Origin: Altericroceibacterium endophyticum
GTDB lineage: Bacteria > Pseudomonadota > Alphaproteobacteria > Sphingomonadales > Sphingomonadaceae
DNA: 64,000 bases
Assembly: GCF_009827595.1 (NCBI RefSeq)
Contig: NZ_WTYT01000002.1
Coordinates: 558,001-622,000, forward strand
Direction: 5' to 3'
Position 1 is the first letter of the stretch, and every line of letters begins with the position of its first letter. Both the position numbers and the translations under genes were made by a program. Of this stretch, positions 9,066 to 18,073 are shown piece after piece. Under the pieces are notes generated by a model. It was not told where the DNA came from. It saw nothing but the letters and a program-made list of their open reading frames with translations, and did no database searches.

Positions 9066-9353
9066 TTGACTCTGCTGCCCGCTCCGCTAATTGCCGCCAC
9101 GACCCTCTGCCGGATTTCCGGCGGGGTCATCCGTCCGAGACAGTTGGTGAAGGCAATTGGGCCTTCTTAATTTCCAGCCTAGACGGGAAAGAGTTTTCAA
9201 GGCGGGGCCTGGCCCTGACCTGTTGGCGCTATCGGCGCTCCTCCTTCCCTAGTCAGCGGACCGTTGCCGTTCCGGATTTCGTCCGGAGCGGATGATTGTG
9301 AGCCGGTCACGCTGGTGGGTTCCACTGCCGTGACCATAGTGAAGGAGTACGGC
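9066..9353 (+). promoter_or_regulatory. Probable rplJ promoter and long L10-type leader
   Basis: A promoter-like pair TTGACT (9066-9071) and TAATTG (9088-9093), spaced 16 bases, would give a leader of about 250 bases before rplJ. Within it are hairpins CCGGA/TCCGG (9272-9286) and GGTCACG/CGTGACC (9305-9335), the second just before the GAAGGAG ribosome site. Ribosomal protein L10 with L7/L12 is known to bind such leaders and repress its own translation. Assignment as an L10 leader rests on position and structure. Confidence 0.45.
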
Positions 9354-9869
9354 ATGGATCGTTCGCAAAAAACCGAATCCGTCGCCCAGCTCAACGCAAT
9401 GTTCAACGAGGTTGGCGTGGTGGTCATCACCCGCAATCTCGGCCTGTCGGTGGCTCAGTCCACCGATCTTCGGCAGAAGATGCGTGAAGCTGACGCGAGC
9501 TACAAGGTTGCGAAGAACCGTCTTGCCAAGCTTGCCCTTAAGGACACAGAGTACGAAGATCTGAGCGATATGCTCACGGGTCCGACTGCTCTTGCTTCCT
9601 CGGTAGACCCGGTTGCGGCTGCCAAGGTTGCGGTGGACTTCGCCAAGACGAACGACAAGCTCGAAATCGTCGGTGGTGCCATGGGCGGCCAGTTGCTCGA
9701 CGAAGCTGGTATCAAGGCGCTTGCCTCGATGCCTTCGCTCGACGAGCTGCGTGGCACGATTGTCGGCCTTATCAACGCTCCGGCGACGAAGATCGTCCGG
9801 ACCGTCAACGAGCCGGCAGCCAAGCTTGCCCGCGTCTTCGGTGCCTATGGCGCCAAAGAAGCGGCGTAA
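9354..9869 (+). CDS. rplJ: 50S ribosomal protein L10
   Basis: This is the 171-aa stalk-base protein of the large ribosomal subunit, which anchors L7/L12 dimers. The N-terminal rRNA-binding domain contains VVVITRNLGLSVAQ and YKVAKNRLAKLAL (about residues 22-65), and the C-terminal helix ends ARVFGAYGAKEAA. The length is normal. ATG 9354 follows GAAGGAG. It lies 81 bases upstream of rplL in the usual order, but rplK-rplA and rpoB are not adjacent. Confidence 0.98.
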   Translation: MDRSQKTESVAQLNAMFNEVGVVVITRNLGLSVAQSTDLRQKMREADASYKVAKNRLAKLALKDTEYEDLSDMLTGPTALASSVDPVAAAKVAVDFAKTNDKLEIVGGAMGGQLLDEAGIKALASMPSLDELRGTIVGLINAPATKIVRTVNEPAAKLARVFGAYGAKEAA

Positions 9870-9950
9870 GAGGTTTTTCCAAACGCGAATTTACCGGGTT
9901 CGGGGTCATGAAGACCCGCCCGGCCAGTCAATTAATTGGAGTGAAGCACA

Positions 9951-10325
9951 ATGGCCGATATCGCCAAGCTTGTTGAAGAACTGTCGCAGCTGACCGTCAT
10001 GGAAGCTGCTGAACTCGCCAAGGCTCTTGAAGAAGAGTGGGGCGTTTCCGCTGCTGCAGCCGTTGCGGTTGCTGGCCCGGCTGCTGGTGGCGATGCCCCG
10101 GCTGCTGAAGAAAAGGACGAATTCGACGTCGTTCTCACCGGCGACGGTGGCAAGAAAATCCAGGTCATCAAGGAAGTCCGCGCCATCACCGGTCTCGGCC
10201 TTACCGAAGCGAAGGCTCTGGTCGAAGGCGCTCCGAAGGCCGTCAAGGAAGGCGTCAACAAGGCTGAAGCCGAAGAAATCAAGGGCAAGATCGAAGCAGC
10301 CGGCGGTACCGTCGAACTCAAGTAA
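9951..10325 (+). CDS. rplL: 50S ribosomal protein L7/L12
   Basis: This 124-aa ribosomal stalk protein recruits translation factors. The N-terminal dimerisation helices ([20 protein letters not shown]), the Ala/Gly-rich hinge (about residues 36-55) and the globular C-terminal domain ([35 protein letters not shown]) are all present. ATG 9951 follows GGAG. The gene ends in two hairpins rather than running into rpoB. Confidence 0.99.
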   Translation: MADIAKLVEELSQLTVMEAAELAKALEEEWGVSAAAAVAVAGPAAGGDAPAAEEKDEFDVVLTGDGGKKIQVIKEVRAITGLGLTEAKALVEGAPKAVKEGVNKAEAEEIKGKIEAAGGTVELK

Positions 10326-10332
10326 TTGGGTT

Positions 10333-10411
10333 GGGGCCGGTTTGCCGGCCCCGCTACTTCTCTCTGCTGAGAGATTCGGAAGGGGTGGTACCGCAAGGTG
10401 CCACCCTTTTT
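10333..10411 (+). terminator. Two hairpins ending the rplJL transcript
   Basis: GGGGCCGG-TTTG-CCGGCCCC at 10333-10352 has no T run. It is followed by GGGTGGTACC/GGTGCCACCC with loop GCAA at 10383-10406 and TTTTTG, a good intrinsic terminator. A true terminator here supports rplJL being a separate transcription unit from rpoB. Confidence 0.8.
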
Positions 10412-10508
10412 GTTTGCCGGGCGGCCTTCCCTACATAATGACAGCGTCCGAGAACCGGACTCACGAACGGGTAACAGGCTGACCGACTGGGCCGTGCCGG
10501 GGGGCCAC

Positions 10509-10547
10509 AAAGAAAACGCGCGCCAGCTCGTGTTGCCAGCGCGCGAT
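10509..10547 (-). terminator. Terminator of the cytochrome c gene
   Basis: Read on the minus strand, CGCGCGC and GCGCGCG arms are followed by TTTTCTTT. It lies about 20 bases past the cytochrome stop codon. Confidence 0.65.
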
Positions 10548-10565
10548 CACATGGGAGACGGAGAC

Positions 10566-11048
10566 TTATTCCGAAAGATATTTGATATAGGTGATGACTT
10601 CCTGGCGCTTCGCGTCATCGCGCAGACCAGCATAGCTCATCTTGGTTCCGGGGACCATTTTGCGCGGATTCTGCAGATAGGTATCAAGCGTTTCATCGTC
10701 CCAGGTCAGCCCTGAATCAAGCATCGCCTTGCTAAAGGTATAACCTTCGACGTCGCCCGCTTTTTCACCATAAATGCCGTGCAGCGACGGGCCGATCATT
10801 TGTTTGCCGGGCTCAACCGAATGGCAGACCGCACATTGGGTGAACGCCTGTGGCGGGCCAGATGCCGGATCGTAAGCCACAGGTTCCGCGCTTGCCTCTG
10901 GGGCTGGAGTGGTTTCTGCAGCGGGTGCCGTATCGTTGCTGGCCGGAGCGGCCGCCTGATCATCAGCAGTTGCACCGCCTTGCTCGTCCCCGCCCCCACA
11001 GGCGGACAAAGCCAGTGTAAGAGCTGCACCCAAAAGGATTCTACGCAT
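10566..11048 (-). CDS. Lipoprotein class I cytochrome c
   Basis: This is a 160-aa membrane-anchored c-type cytochrome. A lipoprotein signal ends in LALSAC (lipid-bearing Cys17). A low-complexity Ala/Pro/Glu linker follows (about residues 20-60), then a cytochrome c fold with CAVCH (haem-binding Cys72, Cys75, His76), GPSLHGIYG, and VPGTKM (axial Met137). It resembles cytochrome c-550/c2 electron carriers that shuttle electrons to terminal oxidase on the outer face of the inner membrane. It stands alone, with its own terminator. Confidence 0.93.
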   Translation of the reverse strand: MRRILLGAALTLALSACGGGDEQGGATADDQAAAPASNDTAPAAETTPAPEASAEPVAYDPASGPPQAFTQCAVCHSVEPGKQMIGPSLHGIYGEKAGDVEGYTFSKAMLDSGLTWDDETLDTYLQNPRKMVPGTKMSYAGLRDDAKRQEVITYIKYLSE

Positions 11049-11213
11049 ATTCTAAGGCCCTCCATCAATTATCACGGTCGTTACTATCGCGCCTGATCCA
11101 GTGCGAAAAGCACAAACCTTCACCCAGCTGATCTGCTGCAAACTGGCAATGTGATCAATTGGGCAAATCGTCCCTATGCCCAGATAACAAACAGGCCTAT
11201 TCGCCACGCCGCC

Positions 11214-12611
11214 ATGACTGCAACCTTACCCATAACCTCCGGCCATAGCGCCGATAGCTGGCGCGAAGAGCTGGCCGCCACCTTGCGTTTGGCAGGACCG
11301 CTGGCGGTCGCCGGCTTGCTGCAGATGGCCATCGGGGCAATGGATGTGATGTTCATTGCGCGGCTCGGCCCCATAGAGCTTGCCGGGGCCAGTCTGGCGG
11401 TCGCGTTTCAGGGGACGATGATCTGGAGCCTGTGCGGGCTGACCGGATCGGTCGCAGCCCTGATAGCCGAAGCTATCGGACGCCGCGGCCCTGCCATCCG
11501 CGAGGTCCGCCGGGCGACACGCATGGCCATGTGGCAGGCTGTTTTGTTCGGCATGCTGGCGATGCTGGCCTGTTTCGGCGGCCGCTGGTTCATGGATATC
11601 ACCGGTCAGGAGCCGGAAGTTGCCGCCCATTCGGCGGTTTATCTGAATATTATCGCCTGGGCCTTCATCCCCCAGCTGATCGCCAATGTGCTCCGCAGCT
11701 TCGTGTCTGCGCTGGGGCGTCCCTTTTTCGCCACCATGATAGCGCTGGCGGTTTTGCCGGTGAACTTCGTTGGCAATTACATCCTTGTCTTTGGCGCCTT
11801 CGGGATACCCGAAATGGGCCTCGCCGGTGCGGCCTGGGCCAGTGTGGTTACAGGCGTGGTGACGATGCTGGCCTTTGTCGTCGCAATTTTCCGCGACCGG
11901 CGCCTGAAGCGTTATTATGTCTTCGGCAATATCTGGCGACCCGAATGGGAAGCTTTTCGCGCAATTTTGAAGATCGGCACGCCAGTTGCCGTCACGATCG
12001 TGGCCGAGGCTGGATTGTTCAATGCCGCTGCCTTTCTGATGGGCAATATCGGCGCACTGGAACTGGCCGCGCACACATTGGCGCTCAATATTGCAGCCCT
12101 CGCCTTTCAGATTCCCTTTGGCATCGGACAGGCTGCGGTGATCCGGGTCGGCTATCATTTCGGGGCGAAGGACCGTGATGCAATGGGCCGCGCGGGCTGG
12201 GTCGCTATTCTGTGCGGTCTGGTCTTCGTCATGATAACCGGCGGCGCGATGCTGTTCATGCCGCGGCTCTTGCTGTCGGTCTGGATCGATCCGGAGGCAC
12301 CTGAAAATCTGGCGATGGTCAGCCTCGCCGTCAGCTATCTGGCGATTGCCGCCGCGTTCCAGCTGTCAGACGCCGTGCAGGCCGTGGCGATGGGCGCGTT
12401 GCGCGGTTTGCAGGATACGCGGGTGCCGATGGCCTATGCCCTGCTCGGTTATTGGGGCTGCGGCTTTACCCTTGCCGCCTATCTGGCGTTTTACACGCCG
12501 CTGGCCGGGCGCGGTATCTGGATCGGGCTTGCGCTGGGCCTGACGCTGGTCGCCATCGCCTTGCTGCAACGCTGGGTCCGGCGCGAAAAACTGGGTCTCG
12601 TCCGGCACTGA
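11214..12611 (+). CDS. MATE family efflux transporter
   Basis: This is a multidrug and toxic compound exporter with about 465 residues and 12 predicted membrane helices arranged as two similar halves. Typical MATE segments are present, such as LAGPLAVAGLLQMAIGAMDVMF near the start, FVSALGRPFF in the first half, and GIGQAAVIRVGYHFGAKD and GALRGLQDTRVPM in the second. It would expel cationic compounds using an ion gradient. A GTG at 11151 would add 21 hydrophilic residues; ATG 11214 fits the family better, though neither has a clear ribosome site. Confidence 0.93.
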   Translation: MTATLPITSGHSADSWREELAATLRLAGPLAVAGLLQMAIGAMDVMFIARLGPIELAGASLAVAFQGTMIWSLCGLTGSVAALIAEAIGRRGPAIREVRRATRMAMWQAVLFGMLAMLACFGGRWFMDITGQEPEVAAHSAVYLNIIAWAFIPQLIANVLRSFVSALGRPFFATMIALAVLPVNFVGNYILVFGAFGIPEMGLAGAAWASVVTGVVTMLAFVVAIFRDRRLKRYYVFGNIWRPEWEAFRAILKIGTPVAVTIVAEAGLFNAAAFLMGNIGALELAAHTLALNIAALAFQIPFGIGQAAVIRVGYHFGAKDRDAMGRAGWVAILCGLVFVMITGGAMLFMPRLLLSVWIDPEAPENLAMVSLAVSYLAIAAAFQLSDAVQAVAMGALRGLQDTRVPMAYALLGYWGCGFTLAAYLAFYTPLAGRGIWIGLALGLTLVAIALLQRWVRREKLGLVRH

Positions 12612-12665
12612 CACCGCTTCACCGTACGATTCATTGTCTCGTCAAAAAAATTGCCCAGCCAGTGG

Positions 12666-12728
12666 TTGACGGCGGCGGGCGACAGAACCATATCCGCGTC
12701 GCTGGCACTCTCAATCGGAGAGTGCCAA
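12666..12728 (+). promoter_or_regulatory. groESL promoter with CIRCE operator
   Basis: CTGGCACTC (12702-12710), a 9-base spacer, and GAGTGCCAA (12720-12728) form a CIRCE inverted repeat, the binding site of the HrcA heat-shock repressor. The consensus is TTAGCACTC-N9-GAGTGCTAA; here one paired position is G/C instead of A/T. A promoter-like TTGACG (12666) and CATATC (12689), spaced 17 bases, lies just upstream, so HrcA would cover the transcription start. Confidence 0.9.
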
Positions 12729-12762
12729 AACACACAACCAATTTTTGGAAGAGGTCATACAT

Positions 12763-13050
12763 ATGGCATTCCGTCCGCTCCACGACCGCGTTCTGGTCCG
12801 TCGCATCGAAGCCGAAGAAAAAACGGCCGGCGGCATCATCATTCCCGACAGCGCCAAGGAAAAGCCCAGCGAAGGCGAAATCGTCTCTGTCGGCACCGGT
12901 TCCAAGGCTGAAGATGGCAAGGTTACCCCGCTCGATGTCAAGGCAGGCGATCGCGTCCTGTTCGGCAAATGGTCGGGCACCGAAGTCAAGGTCGACGGTG
13001 AAGATCTGCTCATCATGAAAGAAAGCGACATCCTCGGCGTGATGGCCTGA
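12763..13050 (+). CDS. groES: Co-chaperonin GroES
   Basis: This 95-aa heptameric lid of the GroEL folding chamber starts [14 protein letters not shown]. The mobile loop is [18 protein letters not shown] (about residues 18-35), and it ends [17 protein letters not shown] 12763 was chosen over an in-frame ATG at 12745 because it gives the family's standard N-terminus and follows GGAAGAGG. It heads a CIRCE-controlled groES-groEL operon. Confidence 0.98.
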   Translation: MAFRPLHDRVLVRRIEAEEKTAGGIIIPDSAKEKPSEGEIVSVGTGSKAEDGKVTPLDVKAGDRVLFGKWSGTEVKVDGEDLLIMKESDILGVMA

Positions 13051-13088
13051 GCCATCCCCGACGCAACGCTACTTTCAACGAAATCTGA

Positions 13089-14756
<1,668 letters not shown>

Positions 14757-14789
14757 GCCCACACCCGTATCCATACCGGATCAAGAAAA

Positions 14790-14820
14790 GGCCCGGAGGA
14801 ACATTCCTCCGGGCCTTTTT
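14790..14820 (+). terminator. Rho-independent terminator after groEL
   Basis: A perfect 11-base stem (GGCCCGGAGGA, loop ACAT, TCCTCCGGGCC) is followed by TTTTT. The convergent MFS gene ends 45 bases further on. Confidence 0.92.
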
Positions 14821-14864
14821 CTATGCCTGCTGCCAGGGCAGCCTTCGAAACGAAACCGGCTTGC

Positions 14865-16148
14865 CTACATGTTCTGGACCTTTTCAAAGTCTCCCTTCAA
14901 ATGGCGTGCGGCCAGACAGTAGAACGCCCCGGCAATCAGATAGAGCCCGGCAGTGATGGCCATGGCCCGGGCGATGGACGTACCCCCATCAAAACCTCTG
15001 GCGATGAATTGATCGCTGATCGCGCCAATCACCACCGGACCGATTCCCTGCCCCAGCAGTCCGTAAAGTGCGCTGAGCAAAGCAGAGCCGGTGGCCCGCA
15101 TCCGCGGATGCAGCAAATTATGCAGGGTTCCATAGGTCACGCCCAGATAGGCATATTGGAACAAGGCCGCGACGCACATCACGCTGAGCAGGACGGCCAC
15201 ATTTTCGCTCGAGATCGCCACAATATAAAGCGGTGCCGATAGCAGCAGACAAATTCCCGGAACCAGCGCATAGGCCGAGGGATGCGTTTTGCCGAAATGG
15301 TCGGCCAGGCGCCCCCCGAAAAACACCGAAATCGCGCCAGGAAAGCTGGCTAGCAGGCCCGAATAGACACCCGCCTCCAGCAGCGAAAAACCAAATTTGC
15401 GCAGCAGCAACACCGCCACAAAAGCGTTGAGGCCAAAGCCCACGAGTGATGCCAGCGTCGATCCGATGAGCATGTTGCGCGCGCTCCCAAGGCCGAGGAA
15501 GCGCTTTGCAACCGCGCTGATGGGCGGGACATGGTCGTCACCGCCTTCCCGGTCAAACTGGCCGCGCAATGGTTCAGAAACGAAGAGATAGGCAAAAGCG
15601 GCCAGCAATATCCCCGGTATCGCGGCCGCGATGAAAGCGCTGCGCCAGCCATAATATTGCGCAATCCATGCCCCGCCAGCCGAGCCGATAAAGGCCCCGA
15701 TGGGCGGGGCCAGCAACAATACGGACATGGCGGTTGCACGGCGCTCGGGCGGGAAATAATCCGACACCACCGATTGCGTGGCGGGCAGCCCGACGGCTTC
15801 GCCTACACCCACGCCGATCCGCGCAAAGAGCAATTGCACCCAGCTGCTGACAAAGCCGCAGGCCGCCGTTGCCAGCGACCATAAAACGGTGCCCAATGCG
15901 ATCAGCGACATCCGCCGCCGGCGCTCCGCCACGCGCGCGACGAAGATACCCAGCCCGACATTAAGCACGGCAAAGGCAAGGCCCGTCAGCAGGCCGAGCT
16001 GCGTATCGCTGAGCCCAAATTCCAATTTGATCGGCTCGGCCAGAACATTCAGCACGATCCGGTCGATAAAACCGACCGCGCTGATCCCCGTCAGCACGAT
16101 CAGAGCCAGCCAGGGCGAACCCCGCCGCGTGGACAATCCCATTTCCAT
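14865..16148 (-). CDS. MFS transporter (Spinster-like)
   Basis: This is a major facilitator superfamily carrier of 427 aa with 12 predicted helices. The loop 2-3 signature appears as VARVAERRRRMSLIALGTVLWS (about residues 70-92) and GVGEAVGLPATQSVVSDYFPPERR near residue 115, the pattern seen in Spinster-like carriers of Sphingomonadales. The substrate cannot be told. ATG 16148 was taken, with an alternative at 16142. It lies 41 bases after the CoA-transferase beta gene on the same strand, so it could be co-transcribed and move a related organic acid (inference). Confidence 0.88.
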   Translation of the reverse strand: MEMGLSTRRGSPWLALIVLTGISAVGFIDRIVLNVLAEPIKLEFGLSDTQLGLLTGLAFAVLNVGLGIFVARVAERRRRMSLIALGTVLWSLATAACGFVSSWVQLLFARIGVGVGEAVGLPATQSVVSDYFPPERRATAMSVLLLAPPIGAFIGSAGGAWIAQYYGWRSAFIAAAIPGILLAAFAYLFVSEPLRGQFDREGGDDHVPPISAVAKRFLGLGSARNMLIGSTLASLVGFGLNAFVAVLLLRKFGFSLLEAGVYSGLLASFPGAISVFFGGRLADHFGKTHPSAYALVPGICLLLSAPLYIVAISSENVAVLLSVMCVAALFQYAYLGVTYGTLHNLLHPRMRATGSALLSALYGLLGQGIGPVVIGAISDQFIARGFDGGTSIARAMAITAGLYLIAGAFYCLAARHLKGDFEKVQNM

Positions 16149-16189
16149 CTCCCGCTCAGGCGCCCCCTCCTGAGCGGGGCGCTACCGTG

Positions 16190-16825
16190 TCAGGAGGTGT
16201 AACTTGCCGTGGTTTTTTCCGCCACCTCTTCCGCGCTTACGCCCGGTGCCAGTTCAATCAGTTTGAACGGGCTGGCATGATCAGACCGCTGAAACACGGC
16301 CAGATTGGTGATGACCATATCGACCACATTCGTACCGGTGAGCGGCAAAGAACATTCGGGAATGAATTTGGGGCTGCCATCTTTGGCCGTGTGATCCATC
16401 ACCACGATGATCTTCTTCACACCAGCGACGAGATCCATCGCGCCGCCCATGCCCTTGATCATTTTGCCCGGGATCATCCAGTTGGCGATGTCGCCTTTTT
16501 CAGACACTTCCATCGCGCCCAGCACGGTGAGATCGATATGACCGCCCCGGATCATGGCGAAGCTGGCAGCACTGTCGAAATAGGCGGAATGGGGCAGCTC
16601 GCTGATCGTCTGCTTGCCCGCATTGATAAGATCGGCATCTTCCTCCCCCGCATAGGGGAAGGGCCCGATCCCCAGCATGCCGTTTTCCGATTGCAGCGTG
16701 ACATCCACACCTTCGGGGATGAAATTGGCCACCAGCGTGGGAATGCCGATGCCCAGATTCACATAAAATCCGTCTTCCAGTTCCTGGGCCGCCCGAGCGG
16801 CCATCTGATCGCGTGTCCAGGCCAT
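16190..16825 (-). CDS. scoB: 3-oxoacid CoA-transferase subunit B
   Basis: This 211-aa beta subunit of a family I CoA-transferase moves CoA between succinyl-CoA and acetoacetate or a similar acid. The catalytic Glu is Glu47 in [10 protein letters not shown]. The family's [15 protein letters not shown] and AVFQ segments are present. It starts 2 bases after the stop of the alpha subunit gene. Substrate choice (acetoacetate, butyrate, acetate) is inferred from family similarity. A 3-hydroxybutyryl-CoA dehydrogenase elsewhere in the window fits ketone-body or polyhydroxybutyrate use. Confidence 0.93.
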   Translation of the reverse strand: MAWTRDQMAARAAQELEDGFYVNLGIGIPTLVANFIPEGVDVTLQSENGMLGIGPFPYAGEEDADLINAGKQTISELPHSAYFDSAASFAMIRGGHIDLTVLGAMEVSEKGDIANWMIPGKMIKGMGGAMDLVAGVKKIIVVMDHTAKDGSPKFIPECSLPLTGTNVVDMVITNLAVFQRSDHASPFKLIELAPGVSAEEVAEKTTASYTS

Positions 16826-16827
16826 GA

Positions 16828-17535
16828 TTATGCTGCTTCCCTCTCGCGCGTTGTTACAAATTCGATTTTTTTGTCATAGGGCGCGCCCACGATCATGCGT
16901 TGGACATAGACGCCGGGCAAATGAATATGATCCGGGTCGAGCGTGCCTGCAGGGACCACTTCCTCTACTTCCACGACGCAGATCTTGCCGCAGCTTGCCG
17001 CAGGCAGATTGAAGTTGCGCGCAGTTTTGCGAAACACGAGATTGCCGGTTTCATCCGCTTTCCAGGCCTTCACGATCGACAGATCGGCCACGATCGCACG
17101 CTCCATGATGTAATCCTGGCCATCGAAGGTTTTCACTTCCTTGCCTTCGGCGACCATCGTGCCAACGCCTGTTTTTGTATAGAAGGCCGGTATGCCCGCG
17201 CCCCCGGCGCGCATCCGTTCGGCAAGCGTGCCTTGCGGACAGAATTCGACCTCCAGCTCACCAGACAGAAACTGTCGCTCAAATTCCTTATTCTCGCCGA
17301 CATAGGAAGAGATCATCTTGGCGACCTGTTTGCTACGCAGCAATTTGCCGATCCCCTCATTGTCGATCCCGGCATTGTTGCTGGCAAAGGTCAAACCACT
17401 CACGCCGCTTTGCTGGATCGCATCGATCAGCCTTTCAGGAACGCCGCATAGCCCGAAACCGCCCGAAGCGATGAGCATGTTATCGGTCAGAATTCCGTCG
17501 AGGGCTGCGGCGGCATCGGGGTAAAGTTTCTGCAT
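16828..17535 (-). CDS. scoA: 3-oxoacid CoA-transferase subunit A
   Basis: This 235-aa alpha subunit binds CoA through the glycine-rich [11 protein letters not shown] (about residues 23-33). Other family segments are [37 protein letters not shown] and [12 protein letters not shown] 17535 follows AGGAG; longer in-frame starts up to 17682 lack a ribosome site. It forms one unit with the beta subunit and perhaps the MFS gene. Confidence 0.94.
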   Translation of the reverse strand: MQKLYPDAAAALDGILTDNMLIASGGFGLCGVPERLIDAIQQSGVSGLTFASNNAGIDNEGIGKLLRSKQVAKMISSYVGENKEFERQFLSGELEVEFCPQGTLAERMRAGGAGIPAFYTKTGVGTMVAEGKEVKTFDGQDYIMERAIVADLSIVKAWKADETGNLVFRKTARNFNLPAASCGKICVVEVEEVVPAGTLDPDHIHLPGVYVQRMIVGAPYDKKIEFVTTREREAA

Positions 17536-17745
17536 GCGAATCTCCTGATCACGGCGGCATACCGAATAAATCGAACACGGGTTCCGCCTCTCATACCATC
17601 CGCTTTGCTCGCTGCAAAAGCGAGATAGTCCGGATTTCGAATTTGCTCCGTCGATTCCACGCCAAGTCGTTGTGCAGTGCACAATAAATTTTACGCAATC
17701 GAAGTGGCTGGGCCGAATTGCAAATTTGGAACCACTACATAAACG

Positions 17746-17917
17746 TTGGATTAACGAGCTTTTGCGGGATATGAAAGTGTGTGTTGCGCTAAACTCAACA
17801 AAGGATGCGTTTTTCGCACTTGCGAGATAGGACCGAAACGAGCATATCGAACTCGCCTTTCAGGCATCCTCTCCCAAAACTTCCAAGACCTGGCCGGTTC
17901 GGCCGGGTCTTTTTTTG
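17746..17917 (+). ncRNA. Candidate small RNA with its own promoter and terminator
   Basis: A strong terminator (AGACC-T-GGCCG, loop GTT, CGGCC-G-GGTCT, then seven T) at 17886-17917 lies on the plus strand in the 538-base gap between scoA and the Cdc48 gene. No plus-strand gene lies upstream for it to end. A promoter-like TTGGAT (17746) and TATGAA (17770), spaced 18 bases, precedes it. The stretch between includes CCTCTCCCA, reminiscent of anti-ribosome-binding-site loops of alphaproteobacterial small RNAs. A transcript of roughly 135 bases is proposed. It could instead be an attenuator in the leader of the downstream gene. Confidence 0.4.
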
Positions 17918-18073
17918 GCCTTTTTACGGCAGCCAAACTGTGCGCCGTTTTGCCCTTTTCGGCACGATTATCTCCCCCACCTGTTTGAATAGAGAGCTTG
18001 GCATACCTAGCTTGGCTCTCAAGAAGCGAAACTGGCAAGAAACGAAACTGGTCGGACAGGGAGCTTGGACGAC

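Noticed and set aside
11226-12158. Minus-strand 310-codon frame inside the MATE gene
   Set aside because: The plus-strand product is a clear MATE transporter; the antisense frame is rich in His, Gln and Asp with no domain.
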